The notes under the pieces are model-generated. The model was not told where the DNA came from and did no database searches. It saw nothing but the letters and a program-made list of their open reading frames with translations. A stretch of 64,000 bases of DNA from Paraconiothyrium sp. Pb-2020 (Eukaryota > Ascomycota > Dothideomycetes > Pleosporales > Didymosphaeriaceae), in the NCBI GenBank assembly GCA_022419385.1, contig JAJUBI010000006.1:744001-808000 (forward strand), read 5' to 3'. Below, one piece after another: positions 46,361 to 58,261 of this stretch (its first letter is position 1; every line of letters begins with the position of its first letter). Made by a program: the position numbers and the translations under genes.

Positions 46361-46769
46361 GATTTCTCCTGGCCTTTCAACAATCAGGCCATGTACAGTT
46401 TTTTGTTACGTTGAGTTGAGCGAGCGTCGAATTGGTTATCATTTGATGGTGACAGCATCATGGAAGCATGGGACTTCTGGCGTTCTTACAATTCGGCGGT
46501 GCCTTTACGACTTTTCTACTACGTAGGTATATATTAATAGGCCACCCTTTTACTTCAATGAACGCACTTTCGCACAGTCGGTTCACTCTAGTATACAGCG
46601 AATCCCAAAAGCCAGAAGCGATAAGGATCATGTCGGGGCTGACTCCAAAGGGACGAAACGCACAATTGAGCTTCCTGACCACTGCTCATCATCTCGCTGG
46701 AATGGGGCTTCGGCTTTCTATAATTGAACCAGGCACACTACGCTGTCACCGAACCGGAAATCACCGCTC
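46361..46769. other. Convergent intergenic region, no gene seen
   Basis: About 410 bp between the stops of the kinase and the alpha/beta hydrolase. No feature is recognised beyond expected 3' ends. Confidence 0.5.
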
Positions 46770-47645
46770 TCAAGCCTTGGCCGCTGTATCCAAAAACCAC
46801 TGAATCGCTTCCCCAACCTTTGGATTCTCCGGTGCAACCGGAATATGATCAGCATCAATGCTAGTAACATCTACTTTCCTCCCACTGCCCTTCTCAATCA
46901 TCTCAATCGCCGCGCGCTGAAAATAGTCCGGTATGCAAAGATCTTTTTCGCACAGGAGCCAGGAGACGGGGACATCGTTGTAGCCAGCATATGTCAACTC
47001 TTGGCCGAAACTTATGGCGGCGTGGGCAGGGAACTTAGCCATCCAAGCTTGGCCTTGCTCTGGGGAGAGGTCTGTGTAGCAGATGCGCGCGGAACGGGCG
47101 AGGTCAGAGTGGTGCATCCAGCCTTGCTCCTGCGAAGTTGAGGGTCAATATAACATACGAAGGATTAGTCAATGGGAGAGAAGAAGAAAGCGTACATCGA
47201 TCTCGAGCCCGTATCCGTTGATGCCCATCCTCGTCTCCTCGGGGACCTCACCCAGCGCTGCGGTAGCGCCAATTGCAGGCACTATACAAGTCATATACGC
47301 GATTCTCACCACGCCGCCTTTCTTGCCGTCTTTTTCCCTAGCCTCCTTGCTCAATCCCTTCAGAGACTCAGTCGCAGGCACACCGCCATAGGAATGGGCA
47401 AAGAGAACAATGTCTTTCCCCTCATCGCTTAGCTTGGAGATGGTTTCCGCGATCTGGGCTGCATCTTCGTACATGTCGTGCGGACCTTCTGGGCGGCCCT
47501 CGTTTGCTTTTAGTCCGGTGCTGAGGTTGTGGATCGTGTGGATGTCGTAGCCTGCTTGTTTGACTGCGGAAACGACATTGGAGTAGAAGTCGGGGAGGGC
47601 GAAAGAGCCTGGGACTAGGATTAGGGTGGGCTTGGAGGAGGGCAT
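46770..47645 (-). CDS. Alpha/beta hydrolase (esterase-like)
   Basis: Two exons (47645-47196, 47129-46770; 66-bp intron) encode 269 residues. The start MPSSKPTLILVPGSFALPDF carries the HGxW-like oxyanion strand as VPGSF. The nucleophile elbow is seen as LFAHSYGGVPATESL, the acid probably in SWLLCEKDLCIP, and the catalytic His in IDADHIPVAPENP. This is the small salicylate-esterase/AB_hydrolase_6 type common in fungi. There is no signal peptide, so it is probably cytosolic. The substrate is unknown; such enzymes hydrolyse small esters or lactones. Confidence 0.85.
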
Positions 47646-48907
47646 CGTGTATGTTTCTTGGAAGAGGGGTTGAAGGGGGATGAATGAATTGAACGTCTTC
47701 GGGTGAGAAGTCTGCCACGGTACGGGACCAGGTACATATATCCTTGTCTGGATAGACCGTTCCCTGTCACCGCGCAACCATTCAATCAACTTACGATATA
47801 TGCGCATCCCACAATGCACATCCAGTCTCTACCATTACCAGTCATTACCGCGCCTCGCAATGCAGGCATCTTGAATTAGACATATTACTGGTTAGTTGCA
47901 CCTGAGCTCTGTGGTGTTGTGCCAGGTTCGCGAAGGCATTCTGACGATCTGACATCTCTTCTGACATGATCGGGCGAATGAAAACACCGATCGCCCTCTC
48001 GAACACCCACAACAAAGGCAGTATGGTATGCTGATTGATACTAGCCTTCCAGCCCGCCATCGATCGGTGCGGATCTAACATCCGCTGACAACCCCCCAGC
48101 CATTTTCTCATTTAGGTCTAATGACAATCGCACCGCCGTTGCTGTTTAGGGAAACATGCCTATGGTCTAGGCTTATTACATATACCAGGAGCCACCAACG
48201 TCTACACAACCTGCCCGTCCACCGTCCCGCACTAACAACACGCAGCTCCGCATCTGGTATTCCTCCTCGAGTCAGACCGGTGAATCAGAGTTGCTGCTGC
48301 TGACTCCCTCACGAAGCGTTCGCTGATCTCCGACCACGCTCACTAGCGTATCCCAAAGTGCACCCGGAAAACATCAGCCGACCACAGGCCTCTAGACCTG
48401 ACGGGTCGCGTAACCTGTAATCTACTTGGTATTGTGGGGTAGGACTCTAGAATCGGGTCCTCGGGCTGGACCCTTGCGATTTTGGTAGACTACTCTTTGA
48501 GCGGTGCTGGGTTTGAAGCTAATGAGTCGGGGGATAGAAGTAGGATTCGACGTGCGGTTCTAGAGTTGTAGGTGCGAGGGAGTAATGGCTGGAGTGCTAT
48601 CTGGAATTGCCAACAGAATTGGGGGAGGTTGTGCGCAGATGTAGCTCATAACACAGGCAAGAGTAGGTAGTCAATAGTGGCAGCCATGGCGTTGATGATA
48701 CAGCTTCTCGTTCCTGCTATATGGCTCGTATGTGCTCCATATATACCCGTTCCAGATTCCTTCCATCTGAAGACAAAAATACAAGAAAGCAAAAACGCAA
48801 TGTGGTATCATAGCAACCTTAGGTCGTGATTCATGACCCAAACCCGGATTCCGATCCCAAAACCCAAACTTTTCCATAGCAAACGCAGAAAATCCAGTTG
48901 CTTCAAT
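47646..48907. other. Intergenic, no gene seen
   Basis: About 1.26 kb between the hydrolase promoter and the 3' end of the CTF1/FarB-like gene, both minus strand. Only short unsupported frames are present. No tRNA-like cloverleaf was found by eye. Confidence 0.5.
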
Positions 48908-51900
48908 TCATGCCTTGATCGTCTCTTCCATCGGACCTGTGTTCGTCTCCATCCAGTCGACACCCTCAAGCATAGTGTCGTTGAAGGTGAAAGCCTCGCC
49001 CACAGCGTCCAAGTTCAATAAGCTGTCGAACTCGCCGTCCTCGAAATCGTGCGAGATCGGAAGGCTACTGTAGAGCATCTCGTTATCCTGATGATGATTG
49101 ATGTTGTTGTTGAACGAATTTGGCGGTATGTCCATCAGACTCCACTTGTTGAAAGGAGTAGCTTCAGCTGTGGCAGCCGTAGGAGCAGAATCTTCTGCGA
49201 TTGTGATCGCAGGTATCTGGTCGTGGTCGTGGTCGGAATCTGGCGGCGTAGACGCGAGAAATGTCTCGAGACGGCGCGCAACTTCTTCGTCAGTAACGTT
49301 ATCGTTTGCTGCAGTCTTCTCCAGCATAAGTAAGTTCGTCGTACCATTATCCGGAGGCGGTGTCAGCGTCGAGCGCTGCAATTGCTGCGACGCGGCAATC
49401 GCAGGGTTGCTCAAAGCCTGCATGTCCAATCGTCTCCCCGCGTTGACCAGATCCTCAACCGACATTACCGGCGAAGTCTTTGCAGCCAATGATGCCGAAT
49501 TATTTGCTCCTGGAGTTTGTGGTGTGGCAGGCGCGATGTTGATACCCGCTTTGCGGATCGCAGCCTCCAGAAAAGCAGTTGAGTAATCAGCTGCAGCGTA
49601 CAGATCCCTAAGTTTGCCCATGACAGCCATGCATTGGCAGAATCCACGCAAAGACGCGCGGCGAGTGTCTTCTTCAGGTGCCTTGATGTCAAGCAAATGA
49701 ATAATAATGGCAGGAAGCAGGACAGTAACGCCTGTTGTAGGCAAGTACTTCACGAGGTCAGTCTGGTCAAGCCGTTGCGCAATTGAAGTGATAGCTGAAG
49801 CGGCGCGACGAACGTTGCGACGAGAAACATCGAGAAGATCCGAAGTAGCATTCGTTTTGGCGGGGACACTCGCTGGTCCACCATGTGATGAAGGTAGAAC
49901 TTGCGGACGGTGCAGAGCGGAAAGCGTGGTAAAGAAAACCATGTGAAGTAGGGCCCGGTTTACATCTAGCGAGCTCTCACCTGTAAACTCATCTGAATAT
50001 TTAGCTTCATCTGGGAGATTCTTGACCCAGTTCTGCAGCTCTTCGTCGCAGGCTTTGACTTCGCTAGTCTCGGGGTCCAGCTTCTTAGGTAACAACATCA
50101 TTGTTGTGCGATCGTTTTGAAGACCTTGATTGTTGTTCAGAACGCAGTACTGCTTTGAAAGTACGTGAGAGATACAAAGGCACAGCCTAGCCTTCTCAAT
50201 GCACATGATGGCCAATTGACGTTGCAAGCCAACGTCTCGGGCGGCACGACAATCCGCCGGAACACAGGATACAGAATCAGGAATGGCAGCAATCTCGAAG
50301 TCATCCAAAGTAAGCATGGGAACGTCGAAATCTTCGGACTTTATCCTCGTTGGGCGGCGCATGCCAAGTGCGATTAGACGGTCTCGCATGTAGGTCGACC
50401 ACCATATTCGTTTCCATAATTTCGTGCGCTTGCTGTCCATGTTGGTCTTGTCCGGGTTGCGATGCAGGCCGATGGTATGCGCAACCGAAGTTGCGACGCC
50501 CATCCAGTGCCATGTGTCTTTCTGGTCATCGGGAGTTTCGTAATAATAAGTCAACAAAAGTAAGGCTTGTACTAATGAGACGCGATCAGACTCGTAATCG
50601 AAATCGTATAGAATCTATGCAGGGTTAGTTTCCATTCAAATTCGTAGCTAAAATGAGCATTGTTCTTTCACATGCGACTCGACATCGCGATGCATGTCAA
50701 TGCAAATACTGGCGAAGCTCGTGCGTTCGGCCGAGCCAAGTAAAACAAGCGAATGCACAACGGAAACGCTACTGACCCTAGTCTTCAGGAAGAAGTCTTT
50801 GCGAGCTTCCTTTCTAGTCGCGTAACCCGCTGCACGCAAATAGTGCATATCAATGAACGCAGAACCAGCGAACATGACCGCCTGAAATAGTATCAAGCTG
50901 ACTTTGCCGAGACTTCCATCGACTTGATCAATTGTCATCAAAAACTCGCGAAGTTCCAGGAGAGGCATGTAGGGATGCACAAATTCGATGTAGGCACGAA
51001 GCATCTCACTGCGTAAGGTGCCCGAAGGGACGGTCAAAGCACCCTTCTTTTCGAGATACGCCACCTCATCGGGACCAATCTTCGCAGGCAGGGGCTTGAT
51101 GAATAGAGGAAGGTCGGCCACACCGAGCTTTGGTGCTGTATAACCAAATACCGACCGTTGCGAATCGGCAGCAAAGGGCGTGAATGGGAGGATTGGCATT
51201 CCATTGGTCTGCGAGTTCACGGACATGCGGCGATGGAGGTCTGCCAGACCAAGGCGGTTTCCATGACTTTGATCTATTGGTCTGTTAGCGCATGTAATTG
51301 CGCAAAAGTAGGACTCGGCGCCCAAAACGCACAGATGGAGTGAGGCACGTGCTCATCGTGCCAGGCTTCAGCGTCAAGTGACCGTCGCGATCCAGCTGAG
51401 GTAAGGGTTTGGATGCTGTCCAACGCCTCACGCGAAGCGAGTTTGCGGCTGGCGGCGGCTGCCGAGGCGCTCGTGGTCTCTGCTTGATGCTCTTCGTCTT
51501 TGGTCCACTTCCTGAATTATTGTCAGCAAGGTTCATCGATCGACAAAACCATATCAGCATAAGGAATAATTTGAGTGACAACGTGATGCGCCGTTGGTGG
51601 CTTGCGGAATAGCTCCGTTCGGCCTGGCCACTCGCATGACGACATGTTCGCGAACAAGATGAAGGACGTCGGCAAAAGGGGATCGGAGAAGGGCCATCGG
51701 ATGCAGGCATTCTTGGGTTTACTGACTTCTTACGTCTGCTCTCTGACACGATGCATTCGACTTCGTCCAATCTGCAATTTGTGCAGGGCGCACCGTGTTC
51801 GGTGACGTTGCAGCGTACTTTTCGAGCTCGACAACACTGACACGCCTTGGACGCCCTCCTCTTCACTGAACGGCCGGTCGTGTGTCCCTCGAGTCCTGCT

Positions 51901-51968
51901 TGGGTTGCCTTGCGCTTCGGAGCCTGGAAGTCGTGCTGGGACGGGGGTGAATTCGAACTTTCAGACAT
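48908..51968 (-). CDS. Zn2Cys6 regulator, cutinase transcription factor 1 beta / FarB-like
   Basis: Four exons (51968-51727, 51511-51333, 51273-50777, 50614-48908; introns 215, 59 and 162 bp) encode 874 residues. A classical Zn2Cys6 cluster lies at residues 43-72 (CQCCRARKVRC, then CTNCRLDEVEC; spacing 2-6-8-2-6), preceded by basic KRRASKA. Family pieces follow: DEHVPHSIYQSHGNR, DFFLKTR joined to ILYDFDYESDRVSLVQALLL, YYYETPDDQKDTWHWMGVAT and AHTIGLHRNPDKT (fungal_trans domain). The acidic C-terminus contains DMLEGVDWMET-type residues, suited to activation. CTF1/FarA/FarB proteins activate cutinase, lipase and peroxisomal beta-oxidation genes in response to fatty acids. The boundaries of the 215-bp intron are the least certain part. 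Confidence 0.9.
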
Positions 51969-54298
51969 TGTGGCCGTGGACTGCTGTATGTTGGCTTGGA
52001 GCAGTAGGGAGAATGTGGGGATGAAGGACAAAGGCCAGGACCGGGCAGGCGCGGAGGGGCAGCGCTTGTATTATGTATCCAGGCCAATTTCGCCATAGTG
52101 GAGTTTGCGCAGCAGCCCGTAAAAGCTAGGGCGCATTCACGCGGCTTGCGATTCAATGGAGCAGCGCTCCATCCCTCATGACACACGCCTCTCCGGTGGG
52201 GATGCTAGCGCGTACCCCAGGCCCCCAGACACTTGTCGGCTCGGATGGTCGGCGCTGTGCCACTTGGCGTTAGGCCCAAGATGCCCTTCGGTGCTTTTCG
52301 GGCCCACGAGACACAGGACGGCCGCGTCGCCGCTCAGAGCTCGTGCGAGCGGCTGTGCAGGAAACATGCCGCGGCTCAGCGGAGCCTGCTTCAGCAGCCA
52401 TCGTGAGGTTGTGCTCGTGAAGTGTAGCTCAGGTTGAGCCAGTCACGTCCAGCGATTCCTGTGCCCCTATCGTGCGCAACGTCGGACTCCTCGAGCGCGC
52501 TTGAGGATATCCGGAACGTATCCTGGTCGAGACATTTGGCGTCAAACTGGCGTCGATAGCTCCAGCATCGTGTCCTCTGCCGAGCTGCTAGCCGGCACAA
52601 TGGCGAAAATTCATCACCTTTTCCGCACCAAAGCGCAACTCGCGATGCCCAATCAACACGGTGCAGTGAGGACGCAGCGTATGCGCCGTCTGCACGAAGC
52701 TGGATCGAGAAAGTCGAAGAATATCACTTCTTCCATGCGGAATCGTTATCTCATATCCAGAGCGTTGCTCGTTGCAGAATGTCGCACAAACTCGGCAATT
52801 GTTTGATTAATAACACAAGCGCTGGACCACGGCGAGTTGAACGTGGTGAACGTGTGGGGCATTCGACGATCTCGTGGAGGTTGAGGTTCTGCGGGGAGCA
52901 CTCGGCGAACGTCCGGAAATATGACTTCAGAGAATACTGTCATTCCCCCCCGATCCGACATGCTGCAGTGTCTCTCCAAATCGGAGAACCCTTGACACCT
53001 TTAGCAACGGTTACACGCGAGTCCAGTGACGCCAGCATGCTCAACCCCAGCGTGGACTGCGTGCGCAAAGATAGGAATCTCACGTAAAATCTGGTCACGC
53101 ATGTTTCGAAAAGCTTCAGAAGTGCTCACGCGAGCAATCAGCGGTGTGGACGACAGCTTGACACACTGCGATCCCATGGTCCTTCCTCATCGAATCTTGC
53201 TCACCATGTTCGATCGCAACTTGGAACACCCTTGTCTCATCGGTAACCCACAATTGACTAACGACTCAGCTTGTGGGGAAAGCCCGTGGCGCTAACCCTG
53301 AGTCCATTATTCTGTGCCTTCACCCACCGGCTTGCAAATGCCTCGGAATTGCCTCAACGGGGGTTCTTGACAAGTATAAGAAAACCCAATCCAGATACAA
53401 TGCAGATTGTCTAACAGAACGCACCTCTCATGCAAACGTCGCAGCGGCTCGAAGGATCGTCGTCAATAAAACACGCGCAGCGCAGCTGGCGACTGGATAC
53501 CCACTTTGTGGGCCTTGCGTTGTCAGAAGCGTCGGTCTAGACGGCGTAGTCTACCACTGCACATGTGCTTTCCCACGTGAAGCAGCACCCGAAGCACATA
53601 AGTGCAATATCCGCTTGGCCAGTACAAGGAATATGGACTCTGATTTGCGTCGGCCGAACATACATTGTCCACCTATATTCATTCCAATTGTTCGATGTTG
53701 CGCCTATACTATGATGTTCATCATGTCGATGTGGAAAGTGGGCCCTGCACGGCGAGAAGACCGAGACGCCGTAGTGCGGATTCTTTTCCGCGACTTTTCC
53801 ATCGGAATAGTCGGAGTCATCTTCTTGCGGTCCATTCCGCGCTGTTGACTCTGGGTTCTCGATATAGAATAGTCGAATATGACTGCAGTACTCAGGACCG
53901 ATTGAGCGATTTTAAAAGGTTTCTTGATATCCAGATGTGCGGATGATGCACTCGCTGATCCTCTCGCGGATAGCAGGCGAAGACATGGAGGCCCTCGATG
54001 GTGTGGTGTGCCGTCAATACCATACGTGACTCAGTCTTGCATCTCAGATTTCAGGTGTCGATTCTTCATTCGCAACAGAAGAGCTCTACCAACTACAGTA
54101 CACCTAAACCATGATTGGAAGGGACCCTCGAGAACGGAACTTGGTATGCCATGCTTATTGGTCATCTGGTTCGTATGGAGTGCGTGTCAGGAATAGGTGC
54201 CTCGTCCAAGCTGCGTACTCGTGGGATTCTGGATGAAATATGTCGTACGAGCCGAGAGAAGAAGACTTATCAACTGATATTCCATCTATATTGATCGG
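51969..54298. other. Long intergenic upstream of the FarB-like gene
   Basis: About 2.3 kb, the longest gap in the window, between the acyl-CoA dehydrogenase stop and the regulator start. A 191-codon open frame at 53273-53848 begins with GTG rather than ATG and resembles nothing. A CCTCGG hexamer (FarA/FarB-type core) occurs at 53341-53346. I see no terminal repeats or transposase remnants, though a decayed element would be hard to spot by eye. Confidence 0.5.
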
Positions 54299-55765
54299 CT
54301 ATAATTTGGAAGAACCTTTCGGTCTTTCCAACGCCTTTGTCTTGTTTTTGAAGTTCTTGACCAACTGTCGCACTCCTAGATCCATCATTACGTCTTCACT
54401 ACCACCAGGAATGCGTATACCAGGTACTTCTCGGTATATCCCTATTCATAATAGTCAGCAGATGGTAGATGCATCAAGTGGAGGCTTGTAACGAATTGTG
54501 TTATGCATCTTTGGGAAAACTTACTCTCAACCAGCTCTCCTTGGCCGGACTTCGTGTAGCCATTGCCGCCAAATAAAAGCTGGGCACATTGCGCGCATTC
54601 GTTCAAGACAATACCCGCCTGCGCCTTTGCCATAGCCGTCAAGCCTCCGAGCTCGATGTCAGCTACCTCTTTCGGCAACTGGGTCATCTGATAGACGAAT
54701 TGCTCCACCCACGCCCATTGACTCTCGACCATCGCTCCGCATCGCGCCAGGCGCTGTCGAACTACCGGCTGTTCAACAAGTGATTTGCCAAAAGCCTTTC
54801 GCTTGAGTATGTACTCTGTGGCTGCCGCGAGGGCAACGCGTGCCTGACGCGTTGCACCGATAGCGATTGTCAGCCTTTCGTGATTGAAGTTGGTCTATCA
54901 ATGTTTAGTGTCTTCACCCAGGCATATGCACAAGTGGACTACGCACCATGATGTATCTCATGCCCATACCTTCTGTGCCGATGAGGTTCTCGACCGGCAC
55001 CTTCACATCATCCAGCTCGATGAAGGTCGTGCCGGCTGAGACCTGCCCACCTACTTTCAAACGACGCATATTGACACCTGGATAGCCTTTCAACGGAACA
55101 ACGAGCATGGAAAGTCCGGTGGGACCGGGTCCGCCTGTCCGTACGGCCATCGAAGAGTACTCGGACCATATTCCGTTCGTGATCCACTTCTTCGTGCCAT
55201 TCACGATGTAATATTTCCCGTCTGGAGTCTTCGTAGCCGTAGTAGTGATATTTGCGACATCCGATCCGGCCTCTGGCTCAGTGATAGCGATGCAGGTCCG
55301 CTTCTTGCCTGTGAGAAGCTCAGGCAGAAAACGTTCTTGTAGTTGCTTGTTTCCAAATTTCAATATCGGAGGGATAGCGAAAGAGAAGCCCGTCGTGAGG
55401 GATCCGGAAGGGCCAGCCAACCCAGTGCGCGCCATCTCGTCGCAGTAGATCAACGTGTGGATGTAGTCAAACTCCTCCACCTTGACTGCGCCCAGTATTT
55501 CATGTATGCCGAGACTTTTGAGCCATTTTACAGGGAGCGGAGCTGGCAGGGACGGAATCAGCATGCCTGCTCTCGCGAATGTATCAAAGACATGCTCCGG
55601 CACAGTCTCTTCAGTGTCCCACTGCAGCGCATTCTCCAAAAGGTGTTTCGTTATGAATTCTCGAATTGCTTTCTGCCACTTGAGATGCGTCGGCTTGTAG
55701 TACGGCGAAGGGAGTCCGGCGAGGTAGGGTGGTTCCGAGAAAGGAACAACGGGCGTGGACGACAT
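54299..55765 (-). CDS. Acyl-CoA dehydrogenase with C-terminal SKL (peroxisomal signal)
   Basis: Three exons (55765-54947, 54894-54525, 54441-54299; introns 52 and 83 bp) encode 443 residues. ACAD signatures are clear: CIAITEPEAGSDVANITTTA, GKYYIVNGTKKWITNG, the NHERL motif restored across intron 1 (MRYIMTNFNHERLTIAIGA), QLLFGGNGYTKSGQGELVE and, after intron 2, RIYREVPGIRIPGGSEDVMM. The enzyme oxidises acyl-CoA to enoyl-CoA using FAD, the first step of beta-oxidation. The last three codons spell SKL, a canonical PTS1, so a peroxisomal or glyoxysomal location is predicted in place of mitochondria. No mitochondrial presequence is visible. The neighbouring FarB-like gene and a CCTCGG-type site in its promoter fit fatty-acid control. 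Confidence 0.93.
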
Positions 55766-56712
55766 TGGATAGCTTCGATGCAGCGTACAAGTAATCGATG
55801 ATCCGCGTCAGTGCAGGAGTGTAATGCGTATAGCGGCGGACTGCGCCTCTCAGGTAAAAGTTACATGCTTGCGGCGTAGGCAGTTATAAGCAGTGGAGTT
55901 GATAACCGAGTCGACAACGGTTGTCTTGGGTGGGGATCTGGGGTTCAGCCGAGGTCCAACATTACCCCATAACACCCGCGTACGACGCGAATTGACATCG
56001 CGAACACTACCAGATGTGCATTGTATGACTACCCTTCTCGTACAGTAAGGTAGAACTTACCCATATAAACGAAAACGTGCATGGAAGCAGCATTGTAACC
56101 TTGGTTTTATCCAACATATGGCGCGCACACTTCGGCATTGATTCGCTGTCATGCATCTTTAGGTGAATCTTTTTATGTTAAACTGATTCATTGCGATTCA
56201 TAGTGTTCGGCAATAATCCAACGTTCAACTCCCTCAGTTACCATATGCAGTAGCACCAACTGGGCATTCCTGCAATGGTGGGATACAATGGTGGAAACCA
56301 CCCAGTCAGATCAGTTCCTCGACTTCTTTAGGAGATGACCTTGTGCCAGTAATCGGATTGTCAAAGTTCTAGACGGAATGGCATATGTATTTGAAGGTAA
56401 GCCAGGGCAGGTGATGTTAACAGGTCAGACGGACGTTTGCTTTGTGAAGTAACATAGGATGGTTGAGTTAGACATCGCTATAATTTTGAGAAGGATGGTT
56501 TCAGCCATTAACGCGACCACGCAGCCTACGGTTAGGAGGTGTGCATTGAAGGGCTGGCCGTCGTGTGGATTGAGCGAGATTGGGGAAGTACGTGACGTGA
56601 TTGGCCGCGATGTGGAGGCCGCAGCGCCGACCTCCGACGTGCTGCTTGTTCGACCTACCTTCACCTCACCTTCGTATCACCTGCCACAGACCGACTTTAC
56701 TACATAGCGAGA
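55766..56712. other. Divergent intergenic between ACAD and TAF10 genes
   Basis: About 950 bp with no supported gene. It contains a CCGAGG site listed separately. Confidence 0.5.
55949..55954 (-). promoter_or_regulatory. CCTCGG hexamer (FarA/FarB-type core) in ACAD promoter
   Basis: Reads CCGAGG on the plus strand, so CCTCGG in the direction of the ACAD gene, 184 bp before its start. CCTCGG is the core element reported for the FarA/FarB fatty-acid regulators of Aspergillus. One site in ~950 bp can arise by chance, so the match is suggestive only. Confidence 0.4.
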
Positions 56713-57434
56713 ATGGCCGATAACACGCTACCTCCGCCTAACGCGGATGTCGAGACTATGGACGATTTAGACGCCACGGTTGAAGGAGAAATCAAAGCCG
56801 AGGACACTCAACAACCAGACGCGATGAACCTTGATGGCGCAAACGACACGGAAGCACCCCAAAGGAACGGCGTCGCCACAGAGCATCCGATAGAAGCGCG
56901 CATACCGGCGAAGAAGGATGCGACGCTACGGGAATTCCTCTCTAAGATGGACGACTTCGCGCCCATTGTATGTTTTGCCCCGCCTCGGGGGTACATTATC
57001 GCTAACCCATCATCCAGATCCCAGATGCAGTCACCAACTACTACCTGACCCGCGCCGGTCTGCCACCACCGCCACAAACGTCGCCGCACCTTGCGCGTCT
57101 CCTTGCTCTTGCGACCCAGAAGTTCGTTGCCGATATCGCCGCCGATGCTTACCAGTTCTCACGCATACGAGCCTCTAACACTACAAGTAACAACCCGATG
57201 GGCGGACTGGCCGGCGGAGCGGGCCCCCAGGGCGCAACAGCACCGGGCGGAGCACAGGGTGGTAAGGACAGCGGCGCGAAAGCCAAGGATCTCGCTTTGG
57301 GCGCGCCGCGTGCAGGATATGGTGGAGGTGGTCAGGGTGGTGGTCAAGGCCGGACGGTCCTCACCATGGAGGATCTAGGCATGGCCGTGGGCGAATACGG
57401 CGTCAACATCAAACGCGGGGAGTTCTACCGATAA
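56713..57434 (+). CDS. taf10: TFIID/SAGA subunit TAF10
   Basis: Two exons (56713-56967, 57018-57434; 50-bp intron) encode 223 residues. An acidic, disordered N-terminus (~65 residues) precedes the histone-fold region: KDATLREFLSKMDDFAPI joined by splicing to IPDAVTNYYLTRAGLPPPP, then LARLLALATQKFVADIAADA. A Gly/Ala-rich insert follows (PMGGLAGGAGPQGATAPGG), and the final histone-fold strand is RTVLTMEDLGMAVGEYGVN. The match to TAF10 is strong along the whole length. It is shared by TFIID and SAGA and pairs with TAF8 or SPT7. The Gly-rich insert interrupting the fold is common in filamentous fungi. Confidence 0.94.
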
Positions 57435-57795
57435 GGACTCTCCACCCTTCATATCACGCGACACGATCCGGACGGAGAAGGGGACAACCAGTGAATCTCA
57501 TCATTAATCGACTCACGGGCCTCTACGACAGACCGATGCCATGATGGCTGTAGTCTTTCTACGACTTTCATAGGTAGCCTACTGTGTTGAGGCAAAGAGC
57601 CCCGTCGGTGGAGATGAGTCTGTAGACACTTTCGCAGCATGGGAGGCGTTGGCTTTGGCGTTGAGGTAAATTCGTGCATTGGCACCCACTAAGTTTGGGA
57701 CTATGCTATTGTGTACAGTAGCTATACAAAGGGGCTCTAGCATATGCCCCAAAATGATACCCAGAACTCCAAGACATGCATGCGCGACCGATCCT
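57435..57795. other. Convergent intergenic region, no gene seen
   Basis: About 360 bp between taf10 and rsm19 stops. No further feature. Confidence 0.5.
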
Positions 57796-58261
57796 TTATT
57801 TGTTCTTCGTTTGTTTGTACATGAACTGCTTCCTCGTCCTGAACTACAGTCAGTACTTGCCTGGCGGACACTTGTCTATTAGAATGCCCAGATACTCTGA
57901 GCATATGGGGGATAGCGACGTACGGTGCAAATTCTCCCAGCTTGTGCCCAACCATATCTTCAGTTATCGTGATGTCTAGGTAGGATTTCCCGTTGTGTAT
58001 TTGGAACTTCAGGCCGACGAAATTTGGCAGGATGGTCGCGGAGCGTGCTTGTGTCTTGATCGGAGGTACTTTCTGGCCGCGCTGCGGTTTAACGATGGGC
58101 AGTCTGTGGGTTTCTGAGCTGAGTGTCGAGGACTTCGCTGATTGACTTACGGTACGATATTTGGGCCTGCAATTGCGGATTAGCAATTATGAATGTGCGA
58201 ATCTGACTTGTACATTACCTTTCCAGACCGACCGCGCGAAAAGCGCCCGTGTGGGATACAT
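57796..58261 (-). CDS. rsm19: Mitochondrial small-subunit ribosomal protein S19 (Rsm19)
   Basis: Four exons (58261-58219, 58166-58151, 58103-57924, 57838-57796) encode 93 residues, the normal S19 size. The second exon is a 16-nt microexon. Splicing yields MYPTRALFARSVWKGPNIVP then LPIVKPQRGQKVPPIKTQAR, SATILPNFVGLKFQIHNGK, ITEDMVGHKLGEFAPTRKQF and MYKQTKNK at the end. These are the S19 signatures (RSxWKGP, VGHKLGEFAPTRK). The protein sits in the head of the mitochondrial 37S subunit. Introns are 52, 47 and 85 bp. A longer overlapping frame that starts at 58392 is not the real one. The gene is divergent from mre11, with 272 bp between the starts. Confidence 0.92.

Noticed and set aside
53273..53848. 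191-codon plus-strand open frame in the long gap upstream of the FarB-like gene
   Set aside because: It starts at GTG, shows no domain, repeat or splice continuation, and its composition looks non-coding.
54030..54110. Minus-strand segment resembling a tRNA D-arm/A-box (TAGTTGGTAGAGC) with AGGTGT/ACACCT flanks
   Set aside because: No T-arm with GGTTCGA-type B box and no 7-bp acceptor stem closing a cloverleaf; the anticodon-like loop is too large. Judged a chance A-box match.
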